Assembly: GCA_020736575.1 (NCBI GenBank)
Contig: JAGPYM010000013.1
Span: 186,001 to 250,000, forward strand
Length of the DNA stretch: 64,000 bases
Source of the DNA: Thelonectria olida
Lineage: Eukaryota > Ascomycota > Sordariomycetes > Hypocreales > Nectriaceae
Direction: 5' to 3'
In this document: in pieces, positions 22,368-34,226 of the stretch
How positions within the stretch are numbered: position 1 is the stretch's first letter
Layout of the letters: each line of letters begins with the position of its first letter
The notes under the pieces: model-generated
Seen by the model: only the letters and a program-made list of their open reading frames with translations
What the model was told of the DNA's origin: nothing
Database searches by the model: none
Translations under genes and position numbers: made by a program

Positions 22368-23902
22368 CTACAGCATGAAGGCAGCAGCGCCCACGGCCAC
22401 AAAGACTGACGCGACCATGGCAGGCCCGGCCAGCAACCGTTCGCCCGCGTTATCGTTGCCGTCTGAGGATCCGTCAGAGGAGCCCGTCACGGTGACGGTC
22501 GGACGGGTGCCCGTGGCCGAGGACTTACCGCTACTGCTGTCGCTGGCGTCAACGCCCGTCACGCTGGGCAGGTCCTTGTCGCCCGCCTTGAATTCGACCA
22601 CGTCGCTGCCGGTCGCGTTGACGTTCGCCTCGGCGAGCCCGATCTGCTGGTTGGTCAGGTCGTAGACGACGTAGGCGGAGCGCAGGAACGTGTCGCCGAG
22701 CAGGGCAAACGACGAGTCGTCGACGCCGTAGTCCGAGGCGGAGCCAATGCCGAACATGCAGGCGCCCTTCCAGCCGTCGAAGATCTGGCTGAGCTCCGAG
22801 TCGCCCATGATCTGGTCCTGCACCGAGGCAAACGAGTTGACGACCATCTCGTCCATGGGCACCTTGATGGTCTTGCCCTTGAAGGCAAAGTTGAAGGTGA
22901 TGCCGTCGCCCTTGGAGTCGGCGTAGGCGCAGTCGACAAAGGGCACCGACACGCCCTGGATGGTGCGGATGTCGAAGGCGTCGTAGATGTCCTTGACCTG
23001 GGAGTCGGGCAGCAGGCAGATGGTGGAGCCCGAGTCGAGGATGGCGTCGGCGTTCATGTTGTCGAGCCTGACGTCGTCGTCGCCGTCCTTTGTGGTGACG
23101 CTGAAGGAGTCCATCTCGACGGTAAAGGAGGTGATGTTGTTGCTGGTGGACTGGAAGTCGGGCACGAGGGGGAGCGTGCTGAGGTTTCCGATGAACTTCT
23201 TGGTGTCGATGCCGCCGAACAGAACAGTGCCGGAGTCCGTGTCGAGGTCGTTGAGGTACAGGCTGAAGGCGGCCGTGTCGATGACGCCCTGGGAGACCAA
23301 GTTGTCGAGGATGGTGGGGTACTTTTCGGCGGCGGCGACGTTTGTGTCGAAGCCGAGGCCCATGATGCCGGTGGGACGGACCGACTTGGCGGCGAGGCCG
23401 AGTTGCTGGTTCTTGACTTGCTTTCCGTCGATGGTGACGGTGTCTTTGAAGTAGTCGCCTCTTATGCGACGGCCGTCGAGGTAGGTGATGTCGAAGCCGT
23501 TTCGGTCGACGACTTTGTACGTTGAGGACTCATCAGGGTCGACTGTAGAACGTTAGTCCACCATCGCGTCGAGGTTGCGTTTGCCTCACATTGTGTCATG
23601 CAGAAGCCGTTGGTCTTCTGCAGAGACAGGCTGTTGCACAGATCCGTGTCGACCGAGTTGACCCAGGTGTCGCTGCTCCCCGTGTCCAGCAGGAAACTCA
23701 GCTTCTGGCCGGGGGTTCCAATGGAAAACTCAGCATAGTAGCCGCCGCCGGTGATGTTGTTGAGGGCGGTGAGGTCGAGCGTGTTGTCCCGCCTGGTGAT
23801 GGTGACGGAGTGGTCGAGGGTCTGTTTGCTGAAGCCGACGGCGACGGTGCCGGCGCGGACGCAGGAGGCGGCGAGGGAGAGGAGGGGGATGGAGGAGCGC
23901 AT
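22368..23902 (-). CDS. GPI-anchored aspartic protease (yapsin/candidapepsin type)
   Basis: Exons 23902-23590 and 23542-22368 join across a 47-bp intron (GTGAGG donor, CTAAC branch, TACAG acceptor) to give 495 residues. Signal peptide at about residues 1-17. The two pepsin-family catalytic motifs are present: Asp73 in LLDTGSSDTW and Asp274 in AILDSGST. The conserved GIMGLGF flap-side motif lies near residue 163 and SFALLGDTFLRSAYVVYD marks the end of the second lobe. The C terminus is a Ser/Thr/Gly-rich stalk followed by a hydrophobic tail (AMVASVFVAVGAAAFML), the signature of GPI attachment, so the enzyme should sit on the cell surface or in the wall. Family roles include processing of secreted and wall proteins; the substrate here is unknown. 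No propeptide Lys-Arg site is obvious, although an Arg-Arg pair lies at about residues 37-38. Confidence 0.92.
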
Positions 23903-26107
23903 TATTTCTGATTTATGCAGCGTGTGTATCTCGGTTCGTGTCGATTTCGTCCCCGTTCTTTAAATGTCTTTCTTTCGTCTGGCTGTCTCTCTTTTGCAGC
24001 AGTCTGTATTACTCGACCAGGTAACGAGTGTCGAATGAAAGAAACCAATGGCAATCCTCCCCAACGAAGGCGAACAAGAAAAGGAAAGAAGAAGAAGAAG
24101 CCCCCAATCCAACGATGTTCAAATTGGCAAAGCAAAGAAGAAGAAAATAAAAATGATGAAGATGACAAAGTTTTGGGTTGGGGGAAAAGGGACAGGCAGG
24201 GATTCGCCGCGCAAGGTTCCGGCCGTTAAAGGCGGCGTCTGGTTCTCTTATTATTCTTGGATCCATGGGATGGGAACCTTGATCGGCCACTGTAACAGCA
24301 GCCTTGGCTAGACTACAGGGAGTTTAGCGCGTACTCGGCCTCTGGGGGGCTTTCATTCCATTCCCTGATCTAGCGTCACCACGCGTTCAAAATGGCTGCA
24401 TTGGCCCCAGGCGGCCCCTCCCTGGCCACCACCAAAGCGTCAGTAAGTCAGCACTTGCGGGGATAATACCCGAACCAACCTGCGAGTTGGTTCCCCTGCG
24501 TGTAATTCTTGCCGCTGCCGTGAGACTGCGCGTGCGTGCTGCGCCAAGGAGAGGTCATTCGCCCCTTTCAGCTTGTCCGACCAGTCGAGTAGCTATCCAT
24601 CATCGATGCTTGAGGTGGGAAGCGGTGGTTGATATTAACTGAGACATCTTCAGCGATTCTCCCACGAGGCCTCCCTCCGTGATGCCCATGGCTGTCTCGC
24701 TCCGACTGCATATCACTCATGCACGTTCCCCCCTCAGAGCCCCTCCCTCCCCGGCACCCAAGTTTCCGAGACGGCTTCTGTAACGACAACAACACAACAC
24801 GAGAGAGGGGCACTCACTTTCGGTCACAGGTCACAGGCCTCGCCCACAGCCTCCTCCGCGCAAGCAACGATTGTCTTTGTGTGACATATCTGGCCAACGG
24901 ACCATGAATGCCACTCGTTTCCACTCACACAAGGAAATGAGACGATTGCCTAGTCTCCGCCCTACTCACTTCCTTGAATCCTTCTCGGGCCAAGACTGCA
25001 GACGATGCGGTGGCGGCGCACAGGTACAAAGAAGGTCATGCTGCTGAGTTGGTTAGTGGTGGGTAATTCGAATCCTCTGCGGAGCTGGAGACGCGATATT
25101 ACAGGGCTGAATCAGTAAGACATGGGGTCTCGACAACTGCACGAGAAGAAAGGATTCATGAGACATTGCTCAGCCTTGCTCCATCATTCCCTCAGGAAGC
25201 CAACAACTCGCTGGCAATGCCTTCTTCAGATCGAATCGGCTCGGCAGACGTCATGCACGCAAAGGCCACGCGTCCGTATTCTGCGTCTGCATGCGCTCCA
25301 GAAACCCAAGAAGCCATCCACTGATGTCTATTCCCGTGCCGACGATCCGTCCGTCACTGCCGCGCTACGCTCCGGGGTGGCGTTCAGCTTTCAGGGCTGT
25401 GCTCGCCCGCCGCGTGTGCTTGTCTTTAACTCACTGCTCGCCAACGTCGATGACTTCATGCCGACGGCAAACTATTTATTTCACTCAACACTTTGCCACT
25501 GCTCGCCCATTCAACTCGCCGACCCCCGACATGCTTCAGGTCATGCTGGCTGCCAACCGTCGAACCTGTTCTTTCTGCACAATGAAGACGTCCCTATTGG
25601 CCGTTTATTAAACCTACACCTGCCCAAACACGATGCAACTCAATCCAAGCTTTCCAGGCCCAAGCACCGTTGAATAGACAGCAAATCAGTGTAATGCGTA
25701 TTCAGAGTCGAATTAGGCAACAAGGTCGTAGATGGGCTCAACTTTCTCCCGAGGATGAAAGAGATTGTTCTTTGTTTGATTCAAGCCTGGACTCTTCATC
25801 CCTAAGTAAGTAGATAGATGTTGCTCTAGCTACGCTACCTCGGGTAGGTGGTTGCCTTCACATCAGCAACGCAGGAACCACATCAGAAATTCAATCGGTA
25901 AAGAAGAAGCAATGGCCGGCCAATCTGTAAATCTTCACCTAGGTAGGTAATTATCCCATTAATGGCAATTTGAACCAAAATTCAACACCCAACCCCAGAT
26001 ACAAAACCCGCCCCAACTCGTAAAACTCCATACCCATTCCCAGCAACCAAATAGCATATAAAAGCAACAACCAAGTGTCCGCTATGCATCTCCCAGGTCA
26101 TCACCCA
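23903..26107. other. Intergenic region, no gene recognised
   Basis: A 2.2-kb interval upstream of the aspartic protease and downstream of ISN1. A 183-codon frame on the + strand at 25122-25673 has no recognisable domain and is Cys/His/Arg-rich in a way typical of chance frames. Purine-rich tracts near 24080-24180 probably belong to the protease promoter. Confidence 0.5.
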
Positions 26108-27769
26108 TCAAGATAGCTTCTTCTGCATCAAGTCGGCCAACTCATCCAACAGCTCCACCGTCTCGGTCGGGCTCGCAATCCACGCCGTCGTGCCCACGCT
26201 CCGGGCCTTGAAATCGTTGGATCCCGCGCTGAGGAACTGGTCGCCCACGTGAAGCGTGTTCTCGCCACGGATCGCTCCGTTTCCGTTCTTGCTCCCAAAC
26301 CACTGCTGGCATACCGTCACTCCCCAGCTCTTGTCCCCAATGTCGACAAACACGTCGCGTCCGCCATTGAAGGCGCAGAACGGCACTGGTCCGGGCGCGG
26401 AGGTGGCAGCTCCGGTAGGCGCGAGGGTTCGGTTGAGGGGCGTCTCGTGGGAAGAGCCGATGTAGGTGAGCTCGAGGATGCGCTGCACGACCAGGACGGT
26501 TTCTTCGAGACTCTCGCGGGCGATGCGCACGTCGGGCGTCTTGGGGATGATGCCAACCGCTCGGTCCTTTCGCACGATGATGGCAGGGAGGTTCATCGTC
26601 TTGATGCAGTCTTGCAGAGCCGACTCGGCCACGTCCAACAAGTTCGCAATGTCCGCCTCGGACCAGGAGGCCATCTCGGGAGTCAGCCATTCCTCCCGCT
26701 GGACCGGGGCCAGACGGTGAGGTGACGAGGGGGAGAACTCAAAGAGGTAGTTTGCCTCGCCGCCCATGATAACGATGTTTTGCTTCTGAATGGGGTCCAA
26801 GTCGTCAGCCGTCGCAATGGCTTCGAGGAGGCCGTAAAGACGCTCATAGTACCGGTCTGCTGTGAGGTAGCCGGCGGCTGTGACTATGCCAATCTTGATG
26901 TTCTTGCGGAGGAGGTCTATCAAACACAACACAATCAATTTCTCATGCTTGTCATACATTTGTGGTACGTCGTATCTTACCGAGTAGACGAGGAATGACA
27001 GGATTCGTCGGGACGAGACTCTCGCCATCGTCGTACAAGGTGACATCACCATCAAAGGTGGCCAGCTGCAGGGTTCCACCGTTGACGGCCATGATCTGGG
27101 CAGAATTGAGGATCTGCCGGACATCGTTGAACGAAGGGGCAACGAATCGCCTTGACGAGATGTTTCGTTTCCTATCTTGGTACTTGAAAGCTGCTTCGAG
27201 GGGTAGCCTGGTGAAGAAGGGGCCAACGGTGGGCACAAGCATCCTCAGCTTCGAGGGCAGCATGTGATGGTCAGATTGACGCGTAACTAGATAAAGTCAG
27301 TACCTCAGCTCTTGATATGGTAAAATACGTACTGTGGTCCTCAATCATGAGCTCGACATCACGCATAATCTCAGCGTAACGGCGGTGAGCCTCCTCGGCC
27401 ATCTGAGTGACGCTTGGCCCATCACCAAAGACACCGTTGGGCTGGGAATACAGGACAAAGGGCACCGCTAGCAAGCCCTTGAGCCATTCTGGGGTTTAGC
27501 GTTAGCATGTCGACGGGTGAAGCTTGTCGGCGAATTTGAGGGGTCATGATAACGACGGGTGGAGATGTGTAGATGAGGCGGCCGGAGCCGAAGCAAGGGA
27601 GTGGTCATCATGGGCAGCACTGGGAGGGAAACGTTCAGACTGGGTTCGTACCGATGAACTGGTCTCGACGGTGCGTCTTGAGGGCATCTGGCACTCATTG
27701 TAAGCTTATTTGGTGTTTTGGTAAGGTTGAGGACGGCAGCTTACACTCGACACGATAACGAGTCGTCAT
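26108..27769 (-). CDS. ISN1: IMP-specific 5'-nucleotidase
   Basis: Five exons (27769-27745, 27687-27652, 27488-27333, 27286-26981, 26916-26108) give 443 residues, close to yeast Isn1 (450). Start ATG at 27769 encodes MTTRYRVEYALKTHRRDQFIEW, which is spread over the first three exons, so micro-exons of 25 and 36 nt are required. The haloacid-dehalogenase-type motif is visible as FDGDVTLYDDG (Asp151, Asp153), with LVPTVGPFFTRLPLE before it and IGIVTAAGY, IIVRKDRAVGIIPK and FVDIGDKSWGV later. The enzyme dephosphorylates IMP to inosine in the cytosol and thus feeds purine salvage and nucleoside export. It is divergently placed against nudF with about 1.1 kb between starts. Confidence 0.93.
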
Positions 27770-28868
27770 GATGGGGAGCGGGAGACGGTTTGGAGCTATG
27801 TGGATGGATAGATATATGGAATGAGGCTTTATGATCAAAGCAGTAGTTCTTGCATATATATAAGAGAAGGTTGAAACCGAAGGAGAAGGAGTAGAAAAAA
27901 GAAAAGAAGATCAAGTCGGTCACGATGCAGCGACTCTTGTAGACAAGTTGAAGCCAAATCGATGTCTTGTGACACAGCGGGAGCCACCGTAAGAAAGCGG
28001 GGAACGCCGGATTGCCCCAAGCTGTCCTGGAGGGGAGGCGTTATTGGTTAGAACCCCTGACTTACCCTGGAATCCCGGTCGTTGCATTTGGTGGTGGGGG
28101 GTTGTTTAAGAATTGGTTGTCATGAGCGGTGACGGGAGAGGGGGGTTGGTTGGTCATCTCTACACCGAACATGTGTTCGGTGTTGGGCGTAGACGTATAG
28201 CGAGATGGAGATGTCGTGTTGGAGTTGAAGCCAGTAGACTAGGCTAGGAGGAATGCATAGAGAGCTGACAAACGCTGCAAAAAGGAAAGTGCGTCAAGCA
28301 TGGCATTCCTCATCTATTCTTAGTCCCAGGAGTTCAGGTTGATTTGACAACTTGTATCAGCCGGAAATGGACTTGGGCTCCGGCATCTTCATGAGCTTCT
28401 CATTGGCAACCCGGAGAGGTTCCCCAAGGGAAGGAGAAGAGTAAAGATTAAGTAAAAAACAGAAACAGCTATCTGACAGCTCGACAAAAGCAACCAGAAC
28501 CTTTTCGGTTTTCGTGGTGCATAAAAGGCCCTTCCTTCATCTAGCTGCTACGTATCCATGCTGCCGCTTCGTACATGCGCTGCCAGCCCAACAAAGGGAA
28601 AATATTCCGCCGGGCCTGAACCTGAATCCACTCCCTGCGACTGCCCAACAGCTAAACAAAGAAGACCGACCTATCTTCAAATCAATCACCATAGCCACGA
28701 CGAATCCATCTCTCCACGACATGGCAAGGCGCTGACCTGTCGCCCGCCTGCGATACACCTCCACGGCTCCCCCCGCCTTCCATGACTGAACCCTTTAAAA
28801 GCCGAAGGCGCCGCAAGTTCGGTCTGGCGGACGTCTAACTATTCGGCCAGACCCCAAACACCGTCACC
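27770..28868. other. Divergent promoter region between ISN1 and nudF
   Basis: 1.1 kb separating two start codons on opposite strands. It should contain both promoters. No further gene is apparent. Confidence 0.55.
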
Positions 28869-30440
28869 ATGGCGCCCATCTTGTCGTCCAGACAGGCAGA
28901 TGAGCTGTGCGTACTCTTGCTCCAACCATTTTGCCCAGGTTTCAATCCGCCCTAACACGCTGCCCGCAGTCACAAATCCATCATCGCATACCTCGCCGCC
29001 AACAACCTCCCAAATGCCGCCGCCTCCCTCCGCGCAGAGACGAGCATCAGCGAGGACTCGTTCGATTCTGCCACAGCAAAGAAGTACGAGACCCTGCTAG
29101 AGAAGAAATGGACCGGCATCGTGCGGTTACAGAAAAAGGCACGTTCGTCTGCGCCGCGACGGGCGTTGCTCTGCTCGAGCCTCTCGTCTCCTTGACGCTC
29201 ACTCGCTTTGCCCCGCTCCCACTGCCGCACACCGACATCTAACCAAACCCCACAGATCATGGATCTCGAGAGCCGAAATGACGCCTTGCAAACCGAGCTC
29301 GACAACGCGACCCCTACCTCCCTATCCAGACGAAACGACCCCGCCGCCTGGCTACCGAAACCTTCTGCGAGTCATACCCTCGAATCGCACAGAGACCCCA
29401 TAAACTGCGTTGCCTTCCACCCCATATTCTCCTCCCTCGCCTCTGGTTCCGACGACTATACCATCAAGATTTGGGACTGGGACCTGGGCGAACTAGAAAA
29501 GACCATCAAGGGCCATACAAGAGCCGTCTTGGATGTTGACTATGGTGGCCCACGGGGAGGGTATTTGCTGGCATCCTGCAGCTCGGATCTGACCATTAAG
29601 CTGTGGGATCCAGCAGACGACTACAAGAATATCCGAACCCTGCCTGGCCATGACCATAGCGTCAGCGCTGTGCGCTTTATTCCCTCGGGCGCTGCGGGCG
29701 CACCGTCATCTGGCACCCTACTTGTGAGCGCGAGTCGAGACAGGACATTGAAGATTTGGGATGTCACGACTGGATTCTGCGTGAGAACCATCAGCGGCCA
29801 TGCTGGCTGGGTTCGAGACGTTGCTCCTTCTTCCGACGGTCGCTTCCTCGTTTCTACCGGCGATGACCAGTCGGTTCGGCTCTGGGACATCTCGTCGCCA
29901 GAGACAGAGGCCAAGCAAATCATGTTTGGTCATGAGCATTACGTTGAGTGCTGCGCGCTGGCTCCAGCTACCTCGTATCAGTATCTGGCCCCTCTGGCGG
30001 GCTTGAAGAAGGCCCCGCCAGCAAGCAGCAGCGCCGAGTTTATGGCCTCTGGGTCTCGAGATAAAACAATTCGAATTTGGGACGCCCGGGGGGCGTGCCT
30101 CCTGACCCTTGTGGGACACGACAACTGGGTACGGGCAGTTCTCTTCCATCCCAGCGGCAAGTTTTTGCTGTCCGCCTCGGACGACAAGACGATACGATGT
30201 TGGGATCTCAGCCAGGATGGAAAATGCGTCAGGGTAGTCTCTGGCGTGCACGAGGGCTTCATTGCCTGTATGAGATGGGCTCCAAGCCTTGTCAAGGATA
30301 CCGGCCCTATCAATGTCGAGAACGGCGAACCAGGAACCCCGAAGCGAAATGGCGCGGACAAAGCCACTGCCGACGTGCAGATTCGGTGTATTATCGCCAC
30401 GGGATGTGTGGATCAGAAAGTGAGAGTCTTTGCGAACTAA
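28869..30440 (+). CDS. nudF: Nuclear distribution protein PAC1/NudF (LIS1)
   Basis: Exons 28869-28906, 28970-29138 and 29256-30440 give 463 residues (A. nidulans NudF has 444). The N terminus carries a LisH dimerisation motif ([17 protein letters not shown]), then a short coiled coil ([13 protein letters not shown]) and seven WD40 repeats with repeated GH...WD units such as [23 protein letters not shown] and [13 protein letters not shown]. It regulates cytoplasmic dynein at microtubule plus ends for nuclear migration. The second intron (29139-29255) must start with GCACGT rather than GT, because only that boundary restores the highly conserved LQKK-IMDLE junction. A 30-residue low-complexity insert (near [15 protein letters not shown]) sits between two WD repeats. 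Confidence 0.95.
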
Positions 30441-31433
30441 CACGGAAGGATTTACCAAGAAACGATGGAACGCCCATGGCCAAGGCATGCGGCACCCGGA
30501 ATCGAAACACGCAGTACGAGAGGAAGCATGGAAGAGACGATATCGGGCAGAGATTGTATGGGGCCAAGAAGGCATCCGTGAGGCGCTGGCCGAACCCCTG
30601 GGATGGAAGATGGAGGACGGGTTCCCTTTAGCGTTGCGATAGACCTGAGAGATGATGACGATGACGATTATTACTCTTGAATTGTTTTTATTATCGGGGC
30701 TGAGGAGGGCATTGAATAGAATGAGTCCATGTCCTTCGTTTGCGTTAGGGTTGTTGGTGAAGGATGCTACACTGTTGGAGGACTGGTGTGGGATATGGCC
30801 TGGTGGAGAGAAAAATATGAAAGGCTTTTGAGATGATTTAGCATCACTACTATGATGATTGCTGTTATTTGTTGTGTCGTGTTTCTTTTACATTGCAATG
30901 CAGTCCTCAAGCTACATGTATTCGTAGGGTGTTTACAAGTTGGTCACCGATCTAATCTACACCGGCGATAGTACAATGAATGACCAGTTTTTGTCGCAAC
31001 CGTTGTCACTATCTGAGTTGCTGAGTTGCTGAGTTGCTGACGATGAGGCAGGGAGAGATTGGTCTTTACTTTCACGTCATCATTGCCAACAATTAGTCCA
31101 GCTAACCAGTTAGAGAGTTCCTTGCCCATAGCCAGCGCTGAATGACAGACCTGACTACAAGCCTGGATGAGACAAGAGTTGCGTTTCTTTAAAGAGAAAC
31201 GAACAAGGATAGCTCTGAAGGCGGCTGGGTCTTACTAGGGCGAAGATGCAAGGAGCCGCGTGGGGAAGCTCTAACCGCCTGGTGTGAATGCATCATGACC
31301 TCCGTTGTTGCAAAGAGCAAGACTAGGCGCTGAAATCACCCGTTGACGCGGATCGACGCATCTACGTCTCTCTATCCATCGAAGAGTTTCCTTTCACTTC
31401 GTCATACCACCATATCACTACACGGCTGCGACA
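30441..31433. other. Intergenic region
   Basis: About 1 kb between nudF and the aldolase gene. It contains a short tandem repeat at 31013-31040. No gene is seen. Confidence 0.5.
31013..31040 (+). repeat. Tandem 8-bp repeat CTGAGTTG
   Basis: Three and a half exact copies of CTGAGTTG in intergenic DNA. Confidence 0.9.
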
Positions 31434-32353
31434 ATGAGTTGGAAGGAAAACAACAAGACGTACCAGATCCTCAAGGCCGCCGAAGAGGGCCGATACGGCG
31501 TCGTCGCCGCCATTGCGTGAGCGTCCTCCGACTCGGTAGACTCCAGCCAACCGACTTCATGCTCATCCGTCGCAGCTACAACATCGAACACGTCGTCGCC
31601 TTCGTCCGCGCCGCAGAAGCCAAGCGCGCCCCCTTCATCATCCAAGTCTTCCCCTGGGCCATCACCGCCTCCGACGGCCTCCTCGTCCACGCCGCCGCCC
31701 TCGCCGCCCGCAACGCCTCGGTCCCCATCGCCGTCCACCTCGACCACGCCCAGGACGAAGCCATGATCCGCCACGCCGCCGACCGTCTCCCCTTCGACTC
31801 CATCATGGTCGACATGTCGCACCACGACATGCCCGAGAACCTGGCCAAGACCAAGGCCCTGGTCGAGCACTGCCACGCGCGCCGCATCACGACCGAGGCC
31901 GAGCCGGGGCGCATCGAGGGCGGCGAGGACGGCATCGCCGACACGGCGGACCTGGAGGGCGCGCTGACGACGGCCGAGCAGGTCGAGGACTTTATCGCGA
32001 CGGGCATTGACTTCCTGGCGCCGGCGTTTGGCAACGTGCACGGCGAGTACGGCCAGCGAGGAGTGGTGCTGGACTACGAGCGCCTGAGGATGATTCGCGA
32101 GACGGTTGATGGTCGTGTGCGCATCGTGCTCCACGGCACGAATAGCTTCCCGGACCATGTGATGCGGAGATGCGTTGAGGAAGGGAACACCAAGATCAAT
32201 GTGAACAAGCTGGTGCTGGATGATTACCTCGTCTTCTTCGAGGACAAGGCGCCGAGCATGACGGTGACCGGGGCGTTTGAGCAGGCGATTGAGGAGACGA
32301 GGAGGTTGGTCGAGTGGCAGATTGACGTGACTGGTTCTGCGGGGAAGGCCTGA
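31434..32353 (+). CDS. Class II (zinc) ketose-bisphosphate aldolase family protein
   Basis: Exons 31434-31516 and 31576-32353 give 286 residues, the length of bacterial GatY/KbaY/IolJ-type aldolases rather than of yeast fructose-bisphosphate aldolase (359). The (beta/alpha)8 landmarks of class II aldolases are visible: Asp84-His85 in VHLDHAQD (catalytic Asp and first zinc His), His183 in FGNVHGEYG, His214 in IVLHGTNS, and Asn236 in KINVNKL for substrate phosphate or nucleophile positioning. It should cleave a phosphorylated ketose to dihydroxyacetone phosphate and an aldehyde; which ketose cannot be told from sequence. Codon use is very GC-rich at third positions compared with flanking DNA. 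It converges on a D-2-hydroxyacid dehydrogenase gene with only 147 bp between stops, which may indicate a shared catabolic route. Confidence 0.85.
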
Positions 32354-32500
32354 ACCACAGAGTCAGATACTAAACTCCAAGTACCTAGTATAGGTAGGTA
32401 GTTAGTTAACCAGTGTCTTATAAATGTCGACTCAGTATCTAGTCCTCTTACATCTAAAGCCATACCACCCTGACGCCTTTCCCAGTCTATACCCCCCGAA

Positions 32501-33685
32501 TTATCGCTTCTTCTCCATGTTAATCACAGTCTGCCCGCTCGCCAGCTTCTCCAGGTTCCGCAAGAGCAGATCCGAGAGGTTCTCCCAGTACCTGGTCGAC
32601 TGCCACGCCACGTGCGGCGTGATGAACAGGTTCGGCGCCTTCCACAGGGGGTTCCCCTTGGGCAGCGGCTCCGGCTCGGCCACGTCAATGGCGGCGCCGC
32701 GAACCAGGCCCGTCTCCAGCGCGTGGATCAGGGCAGCATCGTCGATAATGGCGCCGCGGGCAATGTTGGTCACGAACGTCTTGTTGCGGTTGCGGCTCAG
32801 GATGCGGAACTGCTCGGGGCCCAGCAGCGCGCGGGTGGCGTCGCTGAGCGGCAGCGCGACGACGAGCAGGTCCAGGTCCTGGGCGAGGAAGTGGTCGACG
32901 GCGGCGCGCGAGGAGCCCGAGAACCACTTGCTCGGCATCAGGCCGTCCGGGTCGCCGGTGCCGGGGACGCAGTAGGTGGCGTCGCGGCGGGAGTCCGGGG
33001 TCAGGCGCGGCCGGAGGGTGTAGGCGTAGATTTCCATGCCGAGGGCTTGGCCGAGACGGGCGCATTGTCTGCCGATGCCACCATAGCCTAGGATGCCCCT
33101 AAGTTGAGAGTCAGAAGAGTACCTAGGCATGTGGGGGAGGGTTCGTACATTCTTCGTCCGGTGGATACTTGGACGGGGAGTTCTAGTCTTGGCCGCCAGA
33201 GTTCCTGCTTTTGCTGGTCGGCGTAGATGTGGAAGTGGTGTTCATGGGACAAGTAGGTGCCAATCACCCACTCTGCTATTTGAGGGCTGTGAGAACAAGT
33301 CAGTGACCAGTTACGCCTCTCGTATTGTTCCAAGGAACACAGCATAGACAACGTACGGCTGACACCCGCTAGCATTGGCAAAGATGACGTCGGGGTCCAG
33401 GTACTTGGGGTGCTTCATCCACGCATCAGTGCCAGCCGAGGCAGTCTGGAAGAAGCGCACATTGGGGATGAGCTCGGGCCTGGGCACGTGGTAGATGCAC
33501 ATGAGGGTGACGCCGTGCCACTGCTCGGGGGTGAGATGATCAGGCGGCAGGAGCATGCCGTGCTCGACGGGGGTTTCGATCCATCGGACGGTGAGGTTGG
33601 GGAACTTCTGGCCGACGCTGTCGAGGAAGGCTGGCGGTGCGGGGCTGGGGAGGTAGACGAGGAGGACGTCGTCTTTGAAGGACAT
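32501..33685 (-). CDS. D-isomer-specific 2-hydroxyacid dehydrogenase
   Basis: Exons 33685-33357, 33286-33149 and 33098-32501 give 354 residues. The NAD-binding Rossmann motif is G160-Y-G-G-I-G165 right after the last intron. The family's catalytic triad positions are present: Arg270 in NIARGAIID, Glu299 in DVAEPEPLP and His318 in ITPHVAW. The N-terminal substrate domain contains VRFFQTASAGTD and QIAEWVIGTYL. The family reduces 2-keto acids such as glyoxylate, hydroxypyruvate or pyruvate with NAD(P)H. A 40-residue excursion between the dinucleotide motif and the next strand (residues about 185-225, TPDSRRDATYCVPG and so on) resembles that of fungal paralogs and could modify cofactor preference. 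It is convergent with the aldolase. Confidence 0.9.
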
Positions 33686-34226
33686 GTTGGAAGAGGGAGG
33701 CCGTGTTGCGGTGAGAAGGCGAGTGGGAGGAGATGAGCCTGAATATAGCTCTGAGAGCAGCAGTAGTTGTTAATAAGATGGAGGTGGGGGTGTAGGTAGG
33801 TCTCTTCGGGAACGGGGTCGAGAAGTTGCTGCTGAGAGTTGCCGTAGCCGACGACGATCGGGTAGTTGTAGACTAAGACGGACTAGTTAAGTAGTTATCA
33901 CTTGTAGAAAAAATACTCGAATCCGAGCAATTGCTTTGCATTGTCTCCGTAGTCGGATTAGAAGTGAAAGCCGGTGACGCGATAAGTGGGATGAAGGGTG
34001 AACGTGCCGAGCTCAAGTGCGCCCTATGAGCGCCCTAACTAAGTACGGAGGACGATGCTATCTACTCGGATACACGCGGGTCTTTTTTTCTTCTTCTTCC
34101 TTTTATCTTATCATCATTTATTTACTTTTATTCAGGTATCTTTGCTCTCCTCAGCTAGCGTCTTTCTTCACATCTATTTATTTAGTACACACAGTTGCAT
34201 CTACCTCGACGCACTGTTCAAGAGCT
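33686..34226. other. Intergenic region
   Basis: 540 bp between the dehydrogenase start and the fumarase stop, both on the minus strand. It should hold the dehydrogenase promoter and the fumarase 3' UTR. A T-rich tract lies at 34083-34130. Confidence 0.5.

Noticed and set aside
25055..25080. Sequence resembling a tRNA T loop (ATTCGAATCC)
   Set aside because: No flanking cloverleaf could be built.
25122..25673. 183-codon + strand frame
   Set aside because: No domain, signal peptide or spliceable extension; Cys/His/Arg-rich composition like chance frames.
31418..32158. 246-codon minus-strand frame opposite the aldolase
   Set aside because: It is a shadow of the GC-rich aldolase codons; the aldolase active-site motifs are on the + strand.
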